Of a stretch of 22,743 nucleotides of DNA, positions 8,635-16,637 are shown one piece after another. Made by a program: the position numbers and the translations under genes. The notes below the pieces were generated by a model, which worked only from the letters and a program-made list of their open reading frames with translations, was not told the DNA's origin and ran no database searches. The DNA is from Opitutia bacterium UBA7876 (GTDB lineage Bacteria; Verrucomicrobiota; Verrucomicrobiia; Opitutales; Seribacteraceae): assembly GCA_002500665.1 (NCBI GenBank), contig DLRY01000082.1:661-23403 (forward strand), given 5' to 3'. The first letter of the stretch is position 1, and every line of letters starts with the position of its first letter.

Positions 8635-10596
8635 TTTTTGCTTGTTAGGGTTGATTGCCTCGATGTAGGTCAAGGCGCCGGATGGGTTTCGGCGCATAAT
8701 GATCATACCCTCGGTAGATCCCAAAAGGTCTCCGTCCTTGACCGCATCGGCAGCCCCAATTTTACGCCAACCACCCCCCGTTACGACAACTTGGGGCGCG
8801 GAGGTGTAACCGGTTCCGCCGCTGGTTACGGTAATTCCGGTCACGGCACCCCCTGAGACGGCCGCCGTCCCCACGCCTCCACTTCCACCGCCTCCGACAA
8901 AATATACCGTTGCAGTGCCGCTGTAGCCAGCCCCACCGTCCCCGGTAGACCATGCGGGTGTTCCTTTTCCGGAATTGAAATTGACGTCCCTTCTACCCTT
9001 GACGACGACGTATCCGCTTCCCCGGGCAACGATCTCATGTGTAGCGTTTACCGTCGAGTAGGCTACCACGGGAGTCAGTCCGCTTCCCACCGTCACGTCC
9101 GTACCGTTGTCGTCCACCTCATAGGTGCCATTGTCGTTGATCCTTTGTCCGGCCACTTCCGAAAAAGTGATGGACATGCCTGCGGCCGGAGCCGTTCCGC
9201 TTAGGGAAACCTTGACGTATTCGGAAGCATTGTGGTCTATCCCCGACGTGCCACCGGATGCATCGCAACTGGCCAAGCCCGTCACCGAACCGGAGGCCAG
9301 AGATACGTCGGAGTTGGTCATGGCGCCGGATCCACCCGAACCCGCCTTGGCAACAGCCGTCGCAACCCTGGTAACCCCATCGTTTACTCCCGTCTTGTAC
9401 CAGTACTGGGTCCAGGTCGAACCGCTCAGAAAGAAGATGATGTCCGCGTTGGTATCACTATCGCTGGCACCGGTCCGAAAATCACTGGCGCTGGTTCCGA
9501 AAAACTGTGAGGGAATGATCTCCCCAAGCAAAACGTCGACCCCGAAAGGATTGTTCATAACCACCTGTTGTCCGACCGCTGGCAAACGAAGCTTCTGGTT
9601 TACTTCGCTGGCACCACCGACGATATTGATTGTGGCCGTAGAGTTCGTGCGGCGAGCAATGATGAACCCTTCGTCCGGATAGATCAAGGCGTCGTTCTGA
9701 AGACCAGACCGCATCTTGTTCCGGTTATACCAACCGGCGGGACGGGAGCCACCGTTTCCGGTATAGAAAAAATAGGGGACGTACATAGCCTTGTCCGTAT
9801 CCCAAAGGTAAACTAAGTCGGCGGTGTTGCGGTCCCCAACTGCAATTGGGCAGTCTCCTTGGGTAATACCCATCATGCCGCCTAGGGTGTTGGCTGCAAT
9901 TATTTCAATGCTGTAATCAGCCTGAAGAATGTTGGTGAGGCTCTCTCCAGTGGCCAAGCGGGAGATATCGAGCGTCAACCTGGAGGCATTGTTGTCGGTG
10001 ATAAGGAAACATCTGCCAACGTCGGAGGAACCCGATTCGGTAAGCCTGACGAAGTGAGGACCTGCTACTAGCGAAACGGTGGGAGCTACGCTGTAGCCTC
10101 CTCCTCCCGTCCCAACGGTAACCGCGTTAACGGTACCCGAACCATCCAAGGCGGCGGTCGCATTAGCCTCATCGCCATCACCATCAGGAAAATCAATAAC
10201 GACTTCGGGAGGATTCCCTGCGGTAAATCCGGCTCCGGCGTAAGTCACTGCTATGGAATTGACGGAACCGCTATTCAAGGAAGCGGTGAGGACGGGGACT
10301 TTGACCGTGCTCTTAAACACTCCCGTAACAAATGGATTCGTCTCCGTGCCTTCCGAATCGGTCTCGGTACCGAAGCTTATGGTGTTGGAGGTTACGCTGG
10401 TGATTACCCCGGTGTAGACCGGATCGGCGGAAACCCCAGCGCTAACGACCTTGTAGGATGGCGTTGCCTGAGTTCCAGCACTGAGCGTGATCGAAACGGT
10501 TCCGGCATAACCTCCCGTATCCGAAGCCAGTACCAATTGGCTCGTGAAACAAAAAAGGACGATCGGCAGAGTGAACAGAGAAAGGGCTTTCTTCAT
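8632..10596 (-). CDS. TIGR02597-type exported protein with two Gly-rich insertions
   Basis: The gene encodes 654 residues starting at ATG 10596 with a clear signal peptide (MKKALSLFTLPIVLFCFTSQ, cleavage after VLA). No Shine-Dalgarno is visible. The core resembles TIGR02597, a verrucomicrobial family of unknown function: YTGVITSVTSNTISF near 61-75, GPHFVRLTESG...GRCFLIT.N.ASRLTLD at 179-210, AD.VYLWD...YVPYFFYTGN...GWYN about 259-291, the EGFIIARR motif near 309, STWTQYWYK at 393-401, and GGGWRKIG ... EGMIIMRR at 607-635. Two segments break this core: residues about 77-178 and 405-606. Both carry GxGYtsaPxVxVtGGG-like modules common in Gly-rich exported proteins. The protein probably acts outside the cytoplasmic membrane. 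Copy 2 of the 33-bp element lies just upstream. Assignment to TIGR02597 rests on recalled motif patterns, not on a search. Confidence 0.85.
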   Translation of the reverse strand: MKKALSLFTLPIVLFCFTSQLVLASDTGGYAGTVSITLSAGTQATPSYKVVSAGVSADPVYTGVITSVTSNTISFGTETDSEGTETNPFVTGVFKSTVKVPVLTASLNSGSVNSIAVTYAGAGFTAGNPPEVVIDFPDGDGDEANATAALDGSGTVNAVTVGTGGGGYSVAPTVSLVAGPHFVRLTESGSSDVGRCFLITDNNASRLTLDISRLATGESLTNILQADYSIEIIAANTLGGMMGITQGDCPIAVGDRNTADLVYLWDTDKAMYVPYFFYTGNGGSRPAGWYNRNKMRSGLQNDALIYPDEGFIIARRTNSTATINIVGGASEVNQKLRLPAVGQQVVMNNPFGVDVLLGEIIPSQFFGTSASDFRTGASDSDTNADIIFFLSGSTWTQYWYKTGVNDGVTRVATAVAKAGSGGSGAMTNSDVSLASGSVTGLASCDASGGTSGIDHNASEYVKVSLSGTAPAAGMSITFSEVAGQRINDNGTYEVDDNGTDVTVGSGLTPVVAYSTVNATHEIVARGSGYVVVKGRRDVNFNSGKGTPAWSTGDGGAGYSGTATVYFVGGGGSGGVGTAAVSGGAVTGITVTSGGTGYTSAPQVVVTGGGWRKIGAADAVKDGDLLGSTEGMIIMRRNPSGALTYIEAINPNKQK

Positions 10597-10629
10597 GATT
10601 TGGACATTTAACGGATATTGTCTTGTAGA

Positions 10630-10662
10630 CTATTAGCGCCTGAAGGGCAAATCTTACGTAAT
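10630..10662 (-). repeat. 33-bp element, copy 2 (upstream of TIGR02597-type gene)
   Basis: Read on the minus strand this is identical to 2416-2448 except for one base. It ends 33 bases before the ATG at 10596 and has the same orientation relative to its gene as copy 1. It contains TTACGTAA followed by GATTT. Reading TAAGAT as a -10 box, a TTGAAA lies 18 bases further upstream in this copy, but copy 1 has no equivalent -35, so a simple sigma70 reading is doubtful. Confidence 0.85.
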
Positions 10663-10710
10663 ATTTGAAACTTTTTTCAAAATAATTTTTTCAATTCATT
10701 CCTTTTTTTG

Positions 10711-10729
10711 CAAAAATAGACAAAAATAG
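10711..10729. repeat. Two 9-bp direct repeats phased at 10 bp
   Basis: CAAAAATAG occurs at 10711-10719 and again at 10721-10729, giving exactly one helical turn between copies. It lies in the AT-rich leader region upstream of the TIGR02597-type gene, about 50 bases beyond the 33-bp element. It could be a protein-binding site or a bent A-tract; chance in AT-rich DNA is also possible. Confidence 0.5.
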
Positions 10730-10742
10730 GCATATGAGGCAA

Positions 10743-11942
10743 TTATTTTGAATAATTACAGACATAAGCCTTTTCGTAACGTGTAAGCATGATTAAGCCG
10801 AAAAACAGGCACAAACCATTAGGAATCCACCAAGCGATGAAGCTTAGAGTCTCAGCGCCTTGAATGCCGGAGAGCAGGGATCCGATCCCGAAATAGGCTA
10901 CGGCAACAAAAATACCAAGCGAAACGTTGCTCAAGGCTTGCCCTTTCCCTTTGAGGATGGAGAGGGGCAACAGCAGAAAGGAAAGGAAAAAGGGAGAAAG
11001 CCCCAGGGCAAAGTTCTTTTGCAGCAATACCCGAGCTTGTCCCCGTCTTTGCTCGTCCCCAGGTCGACGGGAGGATGAAACCGCATACAGGTCTGAAACG
11101 CCCATTCTCTTGAGGTTCTGGCTCCCATCCTGGGTAATGAGATCAAGAACCAACGGATTCTTCCATCTTTCAAAGGAGACGAACCTTCCCGAAGACCAAC
11201 TATGCTCATCACCTTCGAGGTCAATGTTCTCCACGTCGACGTGCTTCAAGTCCATGACGATTCGAGCGCCTTCTCTGGATTTGCGAACGATTCCACGCCG
11301 GGCATGAACAATCGAGTGAAGTTTCTCATTCTCTCCGAAAATGATGATCCTAAGTTTGTTCCATCCCGATGCTCCGATCTCCCCGACCGAAAGAGAGACC
11401 TTGGCAAGCTTCCCAGACGCCAGAGACTCAAGGCTTTTAGCGGATTCTTGATTCAAGTCCTCGTCTAGGTTGAATTCAACCTCACCTTCCCGCTCAAGGA
11501 CGAAGCGAATGTTGTCCCACATGACCTCTTCCTTTTTCTGGTCGAATTTGGCCCGGTTCATGGGAGCCCACTGAAGGTTTGCGTAGAGGCTGATGAGGCT
11601 GAGCAGAGCAGACAGGACGAAAACTGGCTTCCCCCAGTCCCATATTCCCAAACCAAGAGACCTAAGGGCAAGAATCTCCTTGTCGGCCGACCATTTGCCA
11701 AAGCAAAAGAGGACTGCGATAACGAACCCAAAAGGAAGCCCGTAGGAAAGGGAGTAGGGCACGAGAAACCCGATCAGCTCGAAAAAGGAACGCGGCGAGA
11801 CGGCAAGAGCCTGAAAAAGTTGATCGTGGGAACGAACGGCGTTGCCATATAGCAAGATTAGCGTAAGCGCAAAGGTCGCGATCAAGGTCGCCCCAAGCAA
11901 TTCTCGGAAGAGGAACCTGATGATGATGGATGGGGAATTCAT
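10743..11942 (-). CDS. LptF/LptG family permease (lipopolysaccharide export)
   Basis: The gene encodes 399 residues from ATG 11942, with no Shine-Dalgarno. LptF and LptG form the inner-membrane part of the LptB2FG ABC transporter that extracts LPS and passes it to LptC. The layout fits: three N-terminal membrane segments (about 12-33, 55-82, 104-122), a soluble domain of about 180 residues matching the periplasmic beta-jellyroll, and three C-terminal segments (about 310-390). The motif SADKEILALRSLGLG after TM2 corresponds to the family's conserved cytoplasmic loop (E.tALRa.G). It follows kdsB after 13 bases and is probably co-transcribed, which supports an LPS role. Whether it is the F or the G subunit cannot be decided from this copy alone. 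Confidence 0.88.
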   Translation of the reverse strand: MNSPSIIIRFLFRELLGATLIATFALTLILLYGNAVRSHDQLFQALAVSPRSFFELIGFLVPYSLSYGLPFGFVIAVLFCFGKWSADKEILALRSLGLGIWDWGKPVFVLSALLSLISLYANLQWAPMNRAKFDQKKEEVMWDNIRFVLEREGEVEFNLDEDLNQESAKSLESLASGKLAKVSLSVGEIGASGWNKLRIIIFGENEKLHSIVHARRGIVRKSREGARIVMDLKHVDVENIDLEGDEHSWSSGRFVSFERWKNPLVLDLITQDGSQNLKRMGVSDLYAVSSSRRPGDEQRRGQARVLLQKNFALGLSPFFLSFLLLPLSILKGKGQALSNVSLGIFVAVAYFGIGSLLSGIQGAETLSFIAWWIPNGLCLFFGLIMLTRYEKAYVCNYSK

Positions 11943-11955
11943 CGGAATCGAAACA

Positions 11956-12699
11956 TCAGGAGAAGCTCAGGTACTCCAAATCCTCAGGCTTGTCTACCCC
12001 AATGGTGGCTTTTGAAACAATCGATACGGCAATGCGATAGCCAAACTCTAGGGCCCTCAATTGCTCCAGTTTTTCATTCTTCTCGAGCACCCCCTGCCCT
12101 CTCTCCGCATAGGTTTTGAGAAAAGAAGACTTGTAAGCGTACATACCGAGATGCTTCAGCGCGGCCCTTTCTTCCATATCATGGCTTTCACCAATACCAT
12201 CCCTCAAATGAGGGATGGGAGCCCTCGAAAAATATAAGGCGTAGCCATTACCGTCCAAGACGACCTTGACTTGGTCGGGATCAAGAAAATCTTCCGTGCG
12301 ATGAAAACGGACAGCTAATGTAGCCATCGAAGCTTCCTCTTTCCGAAGTGCTTCGGCCAAAGCAAGGATATGCTCGCGCTCGACCATGGGCTCGTCCGCC
12401 TGAACGTTGATGACGGTCGGTCGGCGAAGAGTTTGATTCGCTTGGGCGATGCGATCGGTACCGGAAGGAAGATTCGGGTCGGTCAATAAAGATTCGAACC
12501 CGCCGTCGCGTAAAGGAGTGGCGAGCTCCTCTCCGTCCACGGCGAATATGATTTCGAATTCGGGCACTTGCTCCCGAATACGTTCAGCGGTTCTGAGGAT
12601 AAGGGGCTTTCCACCTGCGTCCGCCAAAAGCTTGCGGGGAAATCGAACGGAAGCCAAGCGGGCTGGCACAATAATAGTCGGCAAGGCGGAAAGGCTCAT
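11956..12699 (-). CDS. kdsB: 3-deoxy-manno-octulosonate cytidylyltransferase (CMP-Kdo synthetase)
   Basis: The enzyme transfers CMP from CTP to Kdo, giving the activated sugar for LPS inner-core synthesis in the cytoplasm. With ATG 12699 the protein has 247 residues, the usual family length. Visible motifs are the nucleotide-binding VPARLASVRFPRKLL (11-25), the SGTDRIA loop (about 79-85), NVQADEP (about 97-103; the family usually has NVQGDEP) and YFSRAPIP. An in-frame TTG at 12750 would add 17 residues, but it lies in or before the probable promoter (GATAAT at 12762-12757 on this strand), so the ATG is preferred. AAGGGG precedes it by only one base. It heads a two-gene unit with the LPS-export permease. 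Confidence 0.92.
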   Translation of the reverse strand: MSLSALPTIIVPARLASVRFPRKLLADAGGKPLILRTAERIREQVPEFEIIFAVDGEELATPLRDGGFESLLTDPNLPSGTDRIAQANQTLRRPTVINVQADEPMVEREHILALAEALRKEEASMATLAVRFHRTEDFLDPDQVKVVLDGNGYALYFSRAPIPHLRDGIGESHDMEERAALKHLGMYAYKSSFLKTYAERGQGVLEKNEKLEQLRALEFGYRIAVSIVSKATIGVDKPEDLEYLSFS

Positions 12700-12729
12700 A
12701 CCCCTTTGATTCTGCGGGAATTTCTTGGG

Positions 12730-12758
12730 TTGTAGCAAGCAAATCCGCAATATATAAT
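12730..12758 (+). promoter_or_regulatory. Sigma70-like promoter of trpB-yicC
   Basis: A perfect TATAAT (12753-12758) is preceded by a 17-base spacer and TTGTAG (12730-12735, three of six matches to TTGACA). The predicted start near 12765 gives a leader of about 17 bases before the trpB ATG at 12782, without a ribosome binding site. The kdsB promoter must overlap it on the other strand. Confidence 0.6.
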
Positions 12759-12781
12759 TATCTTCTAATCCGTTTTCTCAA

Positions 12782-14044
12782 ATGACTGAACCCACGCATT
12801 CACCGTTAACCGATACCGAGTCTTTCGACCGGTTTTCCTTGCCCGACGCATCAGGCAGGTTCGGCCCCTATGGGGGCTCTTTCGTTCCCGAAACCTTGTC
12901 GCACCCCTTACGCGAACTGACCAATGCCTACGGGAAAGCCAAGGCGGACCCGGCCTTTCAGGAGGAGCTCGATCTCTTGCTTCGCACCTTCGCGGGCCGT
13001 CCAACTGAGCTTTATTTCGCAAAACGCCTCACCAAACGACTTGGCGGGGCCAAGATATACCTAAAGAGAGAGGACTTGCTTCACACCGGTGCCCACAAGA
13101 TCAACAACGCTCTCGGCCAGGCTCTTCTTGCCAAAAGGATGGGCAAACAAAGAATTATTGCCGAAACCGGGGCCGGCCAACATGGCATTGCCACAGCCTC
13201 TGTGTGCGCTCATTTCGGCTTTGATTGCGTGATTTACATGGGTGCCGAGGATATGCGCAGACAAGCCTTGAACGTATTCCGAATGAGGTTGAGCGGAGCC
13301 GAAGTACGAGGCGTCGAAACCGGCAGCAAAACCCTCAAGGAGGCTATAAACGAGGCCATGCGCGACTGGGTAACGAACGTCAGGAGCACTCACTATATCC
13401 TAGGCTCGGCCTTGGGCGCTCACCCCTACCCCGGTATGGTCAGGGACTTTCATAAAATTATAGGAGAAGAAACCAAAAGGCAGTTTCTTCATGCGGAAGG
13501 CAAGTTGCCCGACGAGATGATTGCCTGTGTAGGAGGCGGAAGCAATGCCATTGGCTTCTTTTTTGATTTTCTGGAGGAACCATCCGTTCGCTTGACTGGC
13601 GTCGAGGCCGGCGGAAGATCGCTCGAGCAAGGAGATCACGCGGCCCGCTTCGAGGGTGGCAAACTGGGCATCCTGCAAGGATGCAAAACTTGGATCCTGC
13701 AAAATCCAGACGGACAGATCAACCCGACCCATTCCGTCTCCGCCGGCTTGGATTACGCAGCCATAGGACCAGAACATGCGTTCTACAAGGACCGCGGACG
13801 AATAGGCTACGCCAATGTGGGAGACGAAGAAGCCTTGGAAGCATTTAAAATGCTTTCATCGGAAGAAGGTATCCTACCCGCTCTCGAGACTTCCCATGGC
13901 CTTGCCCTTGGATTCAGGAGAGCGACTGAACTTCCAAAGGAACAAGCAATCTGCATCAACCTGAGTGGACGCGGGGACAAGGATGCGATGGAGGCAGCCC
14001 GCTTGATGGGCGTATCGGGCCTCCCCGAGATGAAGATCCAATGA
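12782..14044 (+). CDS. trpB: Tryptophan synthase beta subunit
   Basis: The enzyme condenses indole (delivered from the alpha subunit) with L-serine to L-tryptophan using pyridoxal phosphate. The 420-residue length is normal for the family. The PLP lysine is in HTGAHKINN (K106), the catalytic glutamate in AETGAGQHG (E128), and the phosphate-binding loop is GGGSNA (251-256). The C-terminal INLSGRGDKD is also canonical. Start ATG 12782 sits about 17 bases after the predicted transcription start and lacks a Shine-Dalgarno. It overlaps yicC by four bases (ATGA), which implies coupled translation. No trpA or other trp gene is in the window, so the pathway genes are dispersed or lie further away. 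Confidence 0.97.
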   Translation: MTEPTHSPLTDTESFDRFSLPDASGRFGPYGGSFVPETLSHPLRELTNAYGKAKADPAFQEELDLLLRTFAGRPTELYFAKRLTKRLGGAKIYLKREDLLHTGAHKINNALGQALLAKRMGKQRIIAETGAGQHGIATASVCAHFGFDCVIYMGAEDMRRQALNVFRMRLSGAEVRGVETGSKTLKEAINEAMRDWVTNVRSTHYILGSALGAHPYPGMVRDFHKIIGEETKRQFLHAEGKLPDEMIACVGGGSNAIGFFFDFLEEPSVRLTGVEAGGRSLEQGDHAARFEGGKLGILQGCKTWILQNPDGQINPTHSVSAGLDYAAIGPEHAFYKDRGRIGYANVGDEEALEAFKMLSSEEGILPALETSHGLALGFRRATELPKEQAICINLSGRGDKDAMEAARLMGVSGLPEMKIQ

Positions 14045-14919
14045 AGAGCATGACCGGGTACGGGAGGTCCTCCCTCAACCTTCCAAGTCACCTCATCTCA
14101 ATTGAGGTGTCTTCGGTCAACAAGAGAGGGCTCGAGGTCGCCTTTTCAAGCCCCAAGGAATGGCAGGCTTTCGAGCAGACGAGCATGGCTTTTCTCAGGA
14201 AATCTCTAGGACGGGGACGCATCCGGGTTACCGTTTCCGCCGAGCAGGCAAGAAGCCATGACAACGACTTCGCTCTCTTCAACGAAAGCGACGTCGAGAA
14301 TGACCTTAACCACTTGAAGAATTTCCTTGAGGGCAGAGGCTACCCTTGGCAAGTGTCTCCAGAACTTGTTCTCCAACTCTCTCAGCTTCGAAAGCGGGAG
14401 GCCGGGCTTCCCCTCCTCAAGGAAATTCTTCCCCAACTTGATGAATGCCTGAGAGAAGCAACCGAGCAAATGATCCTAATGAGGAAAAAGGAAGGTGGGA
14501 GCATATTTGCCGACCTTTCCGAAAGAACCAAGCTTCTGGAGGAGATGGTGAACAAGATGGAAGAAGGAAGCAGGGAAATGGCAAGCGAGTGGAAAGGCAG
14601 GCTTATGGAACGGCTAAGCAAAGCTGAACTTTCGCTGGATTCCGACGACGAGCGCGTATTGAAGGAGGTGGCTCTATTTGCAGAGAAATGCGACGTCTCA
14701 GAGGAAATATCCAGGTTGAGAAGCCATTTGGTTCAGATTGGGGAAACGCTGAGACTTAAGGGGTCGATAGGAAGAAAACTAGAGTTTCTTCTTCAGGAAA
14801 TAGGCAGGGAACTTAACACCTTTTGCTCCAAATCGACTCGCACGCAGTGTACCTCGATCGCCTTGGAAGCCCGTGCGGAACTTGAGAAAATGAGGGAACA
14901 ATCGATGAACGTCGAGTGA
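14041..14919 (+). CDS. yicC: YicC/YloC family endoribonuclease
   Basis: The protein has 292 residues, the family's normal size. It begins with the diagnostic MKSMTGYGRSS and ends with the conserved block LEFLLQEIGRELNTFCSKS ... ALEARAELEKMREQSMNVE, where most members have RE.NT..SKs and EKiREQvqNiE. Family members are cytoplasmic hexameric endoribonucleases implicated in small-RNA turnover. The start codon overlaps the trpB stop, so it is translated with trpB; the pairing has no obvious metabolic meaning. It converges with lspA, with 22 bases between the stops. Confidence 0.93.
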   Translation: MKSMTGYGRSSLNLPSHLISIEVSSVNKRGLEVAFSSPKEWQAFEQTSMAFLRKSLGRGRIRVTVSAEQARSHDNDFALFNESDVENDLNHLKNFLEGRGYPWQVSPELVLQLSQLRKREAGLPLLKEILPQLDECLREATEQMILMRKKEGGSIFADLSERTKLLEEMVNKMEEGSREMASEWKGRLMERLSKAELSLDSDDERVLKEVALFAEKCDVSEEISRLRSHLVQIGETLRLKGSIGRKLEFLLQEIGRELNTFCSKSTRTQCTSIALEARAELEKMREQSMNVE

Positions 14920-14921
14920 CC

Positions 14922-14937
14922 ACTAGAATATCCTAGT
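14922..14937. terminator. Small hairpin between convergent stops
   Basis: ACTAG and CTAGT enclose a 6-base loop between the yicC and lspA stops. It could act as a weak bidirectional terminator, but the stem is short and there is no proper T-tract. Confidence 0.3.
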
Positions 14938-14941
14938 ATAT

Positions 14942-15466
14942 CTATGATTCTTTCTCGCTTTCTTCCCGTTGCTCCTTTCGGACATCGAGGAAACTCATGA
15001 TAAGATAGGCGAAAGCCCCCAGAAAGATTCCCGAGTCGGCAATATTGAAAACCGGGTAATCATAGTTTACGACAGGAAGGTAGACGTCTATGAAATCAAC
15101 CACTTCGGCCGGTTCCCTGAAAAGGCGGTCGCACAGGTTGCCCAAGATCCCCCCGCAAATGAGACCGAAAACAACCTGAATGGAGAGTTTGTCCATTTCC
15201 AAGTTTTTCCTGAAAAGAAAAATAGCCACCAGAGCAATTACCGCAAGAATTGTCAGGACCTCAGGAAAGTCCGAAAACATACTCCAGGCAGCCCCGGGAT
15301 TCGTAACGTAGGTAAATTCAAGAAATCCCCGGTTGCCGTCGATCAGGTCGAGGACCTCAATCGGGTTTCGCCTCAGTTCAGCTGAATTTTTCACGACCCA
15401 AGCCTTGGTCGCTTGGTCAAGAATCAGCACGGGGCCGAAACAAAGCCAAAACCTTAGGTACCTCAC
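14942..15466 (-). CDS. lspA: Lipoprotein signal peptidase (signal peptidase II)
   Basis: This inner-membrane aspartyl protease cleaves prolipoprotein signal peptides after lipidation. The protein has 174 residues with four hydrophobic segments. The family motifs are DQATKAWV near the N-terminus, TNPGAAWSMF, GGILGNLCDR, and the catalytic aspartates in VVDFIDVY and FNIADSGI. The start is GTG 15466, 12 bases after the stop of the DksA-like gene and without a Shine-Dalgarno, suggesting translation by read-on from the upstream gene. The order ileS - dksA-like - lspA resembles the widespread ileS-lspA linkage, here with one gene inserted. Confidence 0.95.
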   Translation of the reverse strand: MRYLRFWLCFGPVLILDQATKAWVVKNSAELRRNPIEVLDLIDGNRGFLEFTYVTNPGAAWSMFSDFPEVLTILAVIALVAIFLFRKNLEMDKLSIQVVFGLICGGILGNLCDRLFREPAEVVDFIDVYLPVVNYDYPVFNIADSGIFLGAFAYLIMSFLDVRKEQREESEKES

Positions 15467-15478
15467 CCAGCAAGCAAG

Positions 15479-16609
15479 CTAGTCATCTTCTCCCATCGTT
15501 GAATCGGAAATCGTCGCAAAAGCACCCGATACGGGCTCGCCATCACGTCGTTTTCTCCTTTCGTACAAATTTTGTCCTTCAAGCGAAAAACGGGTAAAGG
15601 GCACAACCTTCAGGCGAGTTTTCTTAATCGGTTTTTGAGTTTCCTGGCAAATCCCGAAAGTTCCATCGAAAATTCGGTCAATGGCATCTTCGATTTCCTC
15701 CAATGCTTCCTGCTCGCTAGCCACCATCGAGAGCGCTACGTCCCGGTTGAAGGTTTCGGTTCCGGCATCAGGTGAGTTCAGGGAGAGCTCTCCCGAAGAT
15801 TCTCTCGCGGAAGCCCCCAAAGTCTCACTCGATCTCTCACCCAAGGCTCCCTTAAGCGACTCTCTGAGTACCATCAAGTCTCTGTAGTAGGAAAGCCATG
15901 CCTTGGGGACTTTCTTCTCGTCTCTTATGGGTCTGGAAGGAAGGGATGACTTTCCCAACCCAAGGATATCGTCAACAGAGGCTGTCTGAATTTTCTTCAC
16001 CTTGGCCGACTTGGACTTTTTAGCCGAGGAGGCCTTATTCTTGGAAGCCTTGGCACCCGATGGCTTGGCATCGGTAGTTTCCGACTTTTGGTCCTCGTCA
16101 TCTCGAGTGGAAATGATGGATCGCACGTCTTCCAGGCTAAAACCTTTGGTTTCGGGCTTGCCTTCTTCCTCAAGGGGAAGGGGGTTGCTTTGACTGGCCA
16201 ACTCGCGAAGTTTTCTCTCTCCTTCTTCCGCGGACTTTTCTGGAGTGACGCCAGCCGACTTGGTGTTTCCCTTGCGTTTCCCGGTCGCCGAGGGCTTTTT
16301 CTCCGATGTTTTGCTGGCGGCACGGGCCGGTTTCTTGGCCGGCGGATTCGACGCTCGAGCAGCCTTCTGCTTGGGTGACGCAGCCGTCTTGGGTTTTGAT
16401 TTCGAAGCGGCCTTCGGTTTGCCAGACGAAAGGCGTGGCGCCGTCTTGGCTTTTGATTTGGAAGGAGGCTTCGACTTGGCCGACGCGGCGGAGGCCTTTG
16501 GTTTTGCCTTGGGGGCGGCCTTTGACTTGGCCGAAGGAACGGGCTTCGGCTTAGCCTGTGTGGGCTTTTTAGCCTTTGGTCTGCTGGTTGATGTCTTTTT
16601 CTTCGTCAT
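15479..16609 (-). CDS. DksA/TraR-like protein with histone-like basic N-terminus
   Basis: With ATG 16609 the protein has 376 residues. A TTG at 16654 would overlap ileS and is less likely. Residues 1-115 are almost entirely Lys, Ala, Pro and Ser in short K-A-K/S-K-P runs like histone H1 tails, and a second basic patch lies at about 180-205. The C-terminal 130 residues resemble DksA/TraR: a helical hairpin (WLSYYRDLMVLRESL ... MVASEQEALEEIEDAIDRI), then GTFGICQETQKPI and RLKVVPFTRFSLEGQ. The normal four-Cys zinc finger keeps only C321; T324, S342 and G345 stand at the other positions. DksA binds the RNA polymerase secondary channel and alters initiation; the basic tail may add DNA or nucleoid binding (inference). 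It lies between ileS and lspA in one transcription unit. Confidence 0.85.
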   Translation of the reverse strand: MTKKKTSTSRPKAKKPTQAKPKPVPSAKSKAAPKAKPKASAASAKSKPPSKSKAKTAPRLSSGKPKAASKSKPKTAASPKQKAARASNPPAKKPARAASKTSEKKPSATGKRKGNTKSAGVTPEKSAEEGERKLRELASQSNPLPLEEEGKPETKGFSLEDVRSIISTRDDEDQKSETTDAKPSGAKASKNKASSAKKSKSAKVKKIQTASVDDILGLGKSSLPSRPIRDEKKVPKAWLSYYRDLMVLRESLKGALGERSSETLGASARESSGELSLNSPDAGTETFNRDVALSMVASEQEALEEIEDAIDRIFDGTFGICQETQKPIKKTRLKVVPFTRFSLEGQNLYERRKRRDGEPVSGAFATISDSTMGEDD

Positions 16610-16637
16610 AATCGGAGGGAGTGGAAAGAATATTTTT

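Noticed and set aside
10741..10757. Palindrome AATTATT-TTG-AATAATT at the end of the LptF/G-like gene as terminator
   Set aside because: The stem contains only A:T pairs and no T-run follows directly; too weak to call.
12697..12750. TTG start for kdsB at 12750
   Set aside because: The added 17 residues are not family-like and the codon lies at or before the likely transcription start; ATG 12699 gives the normal length.
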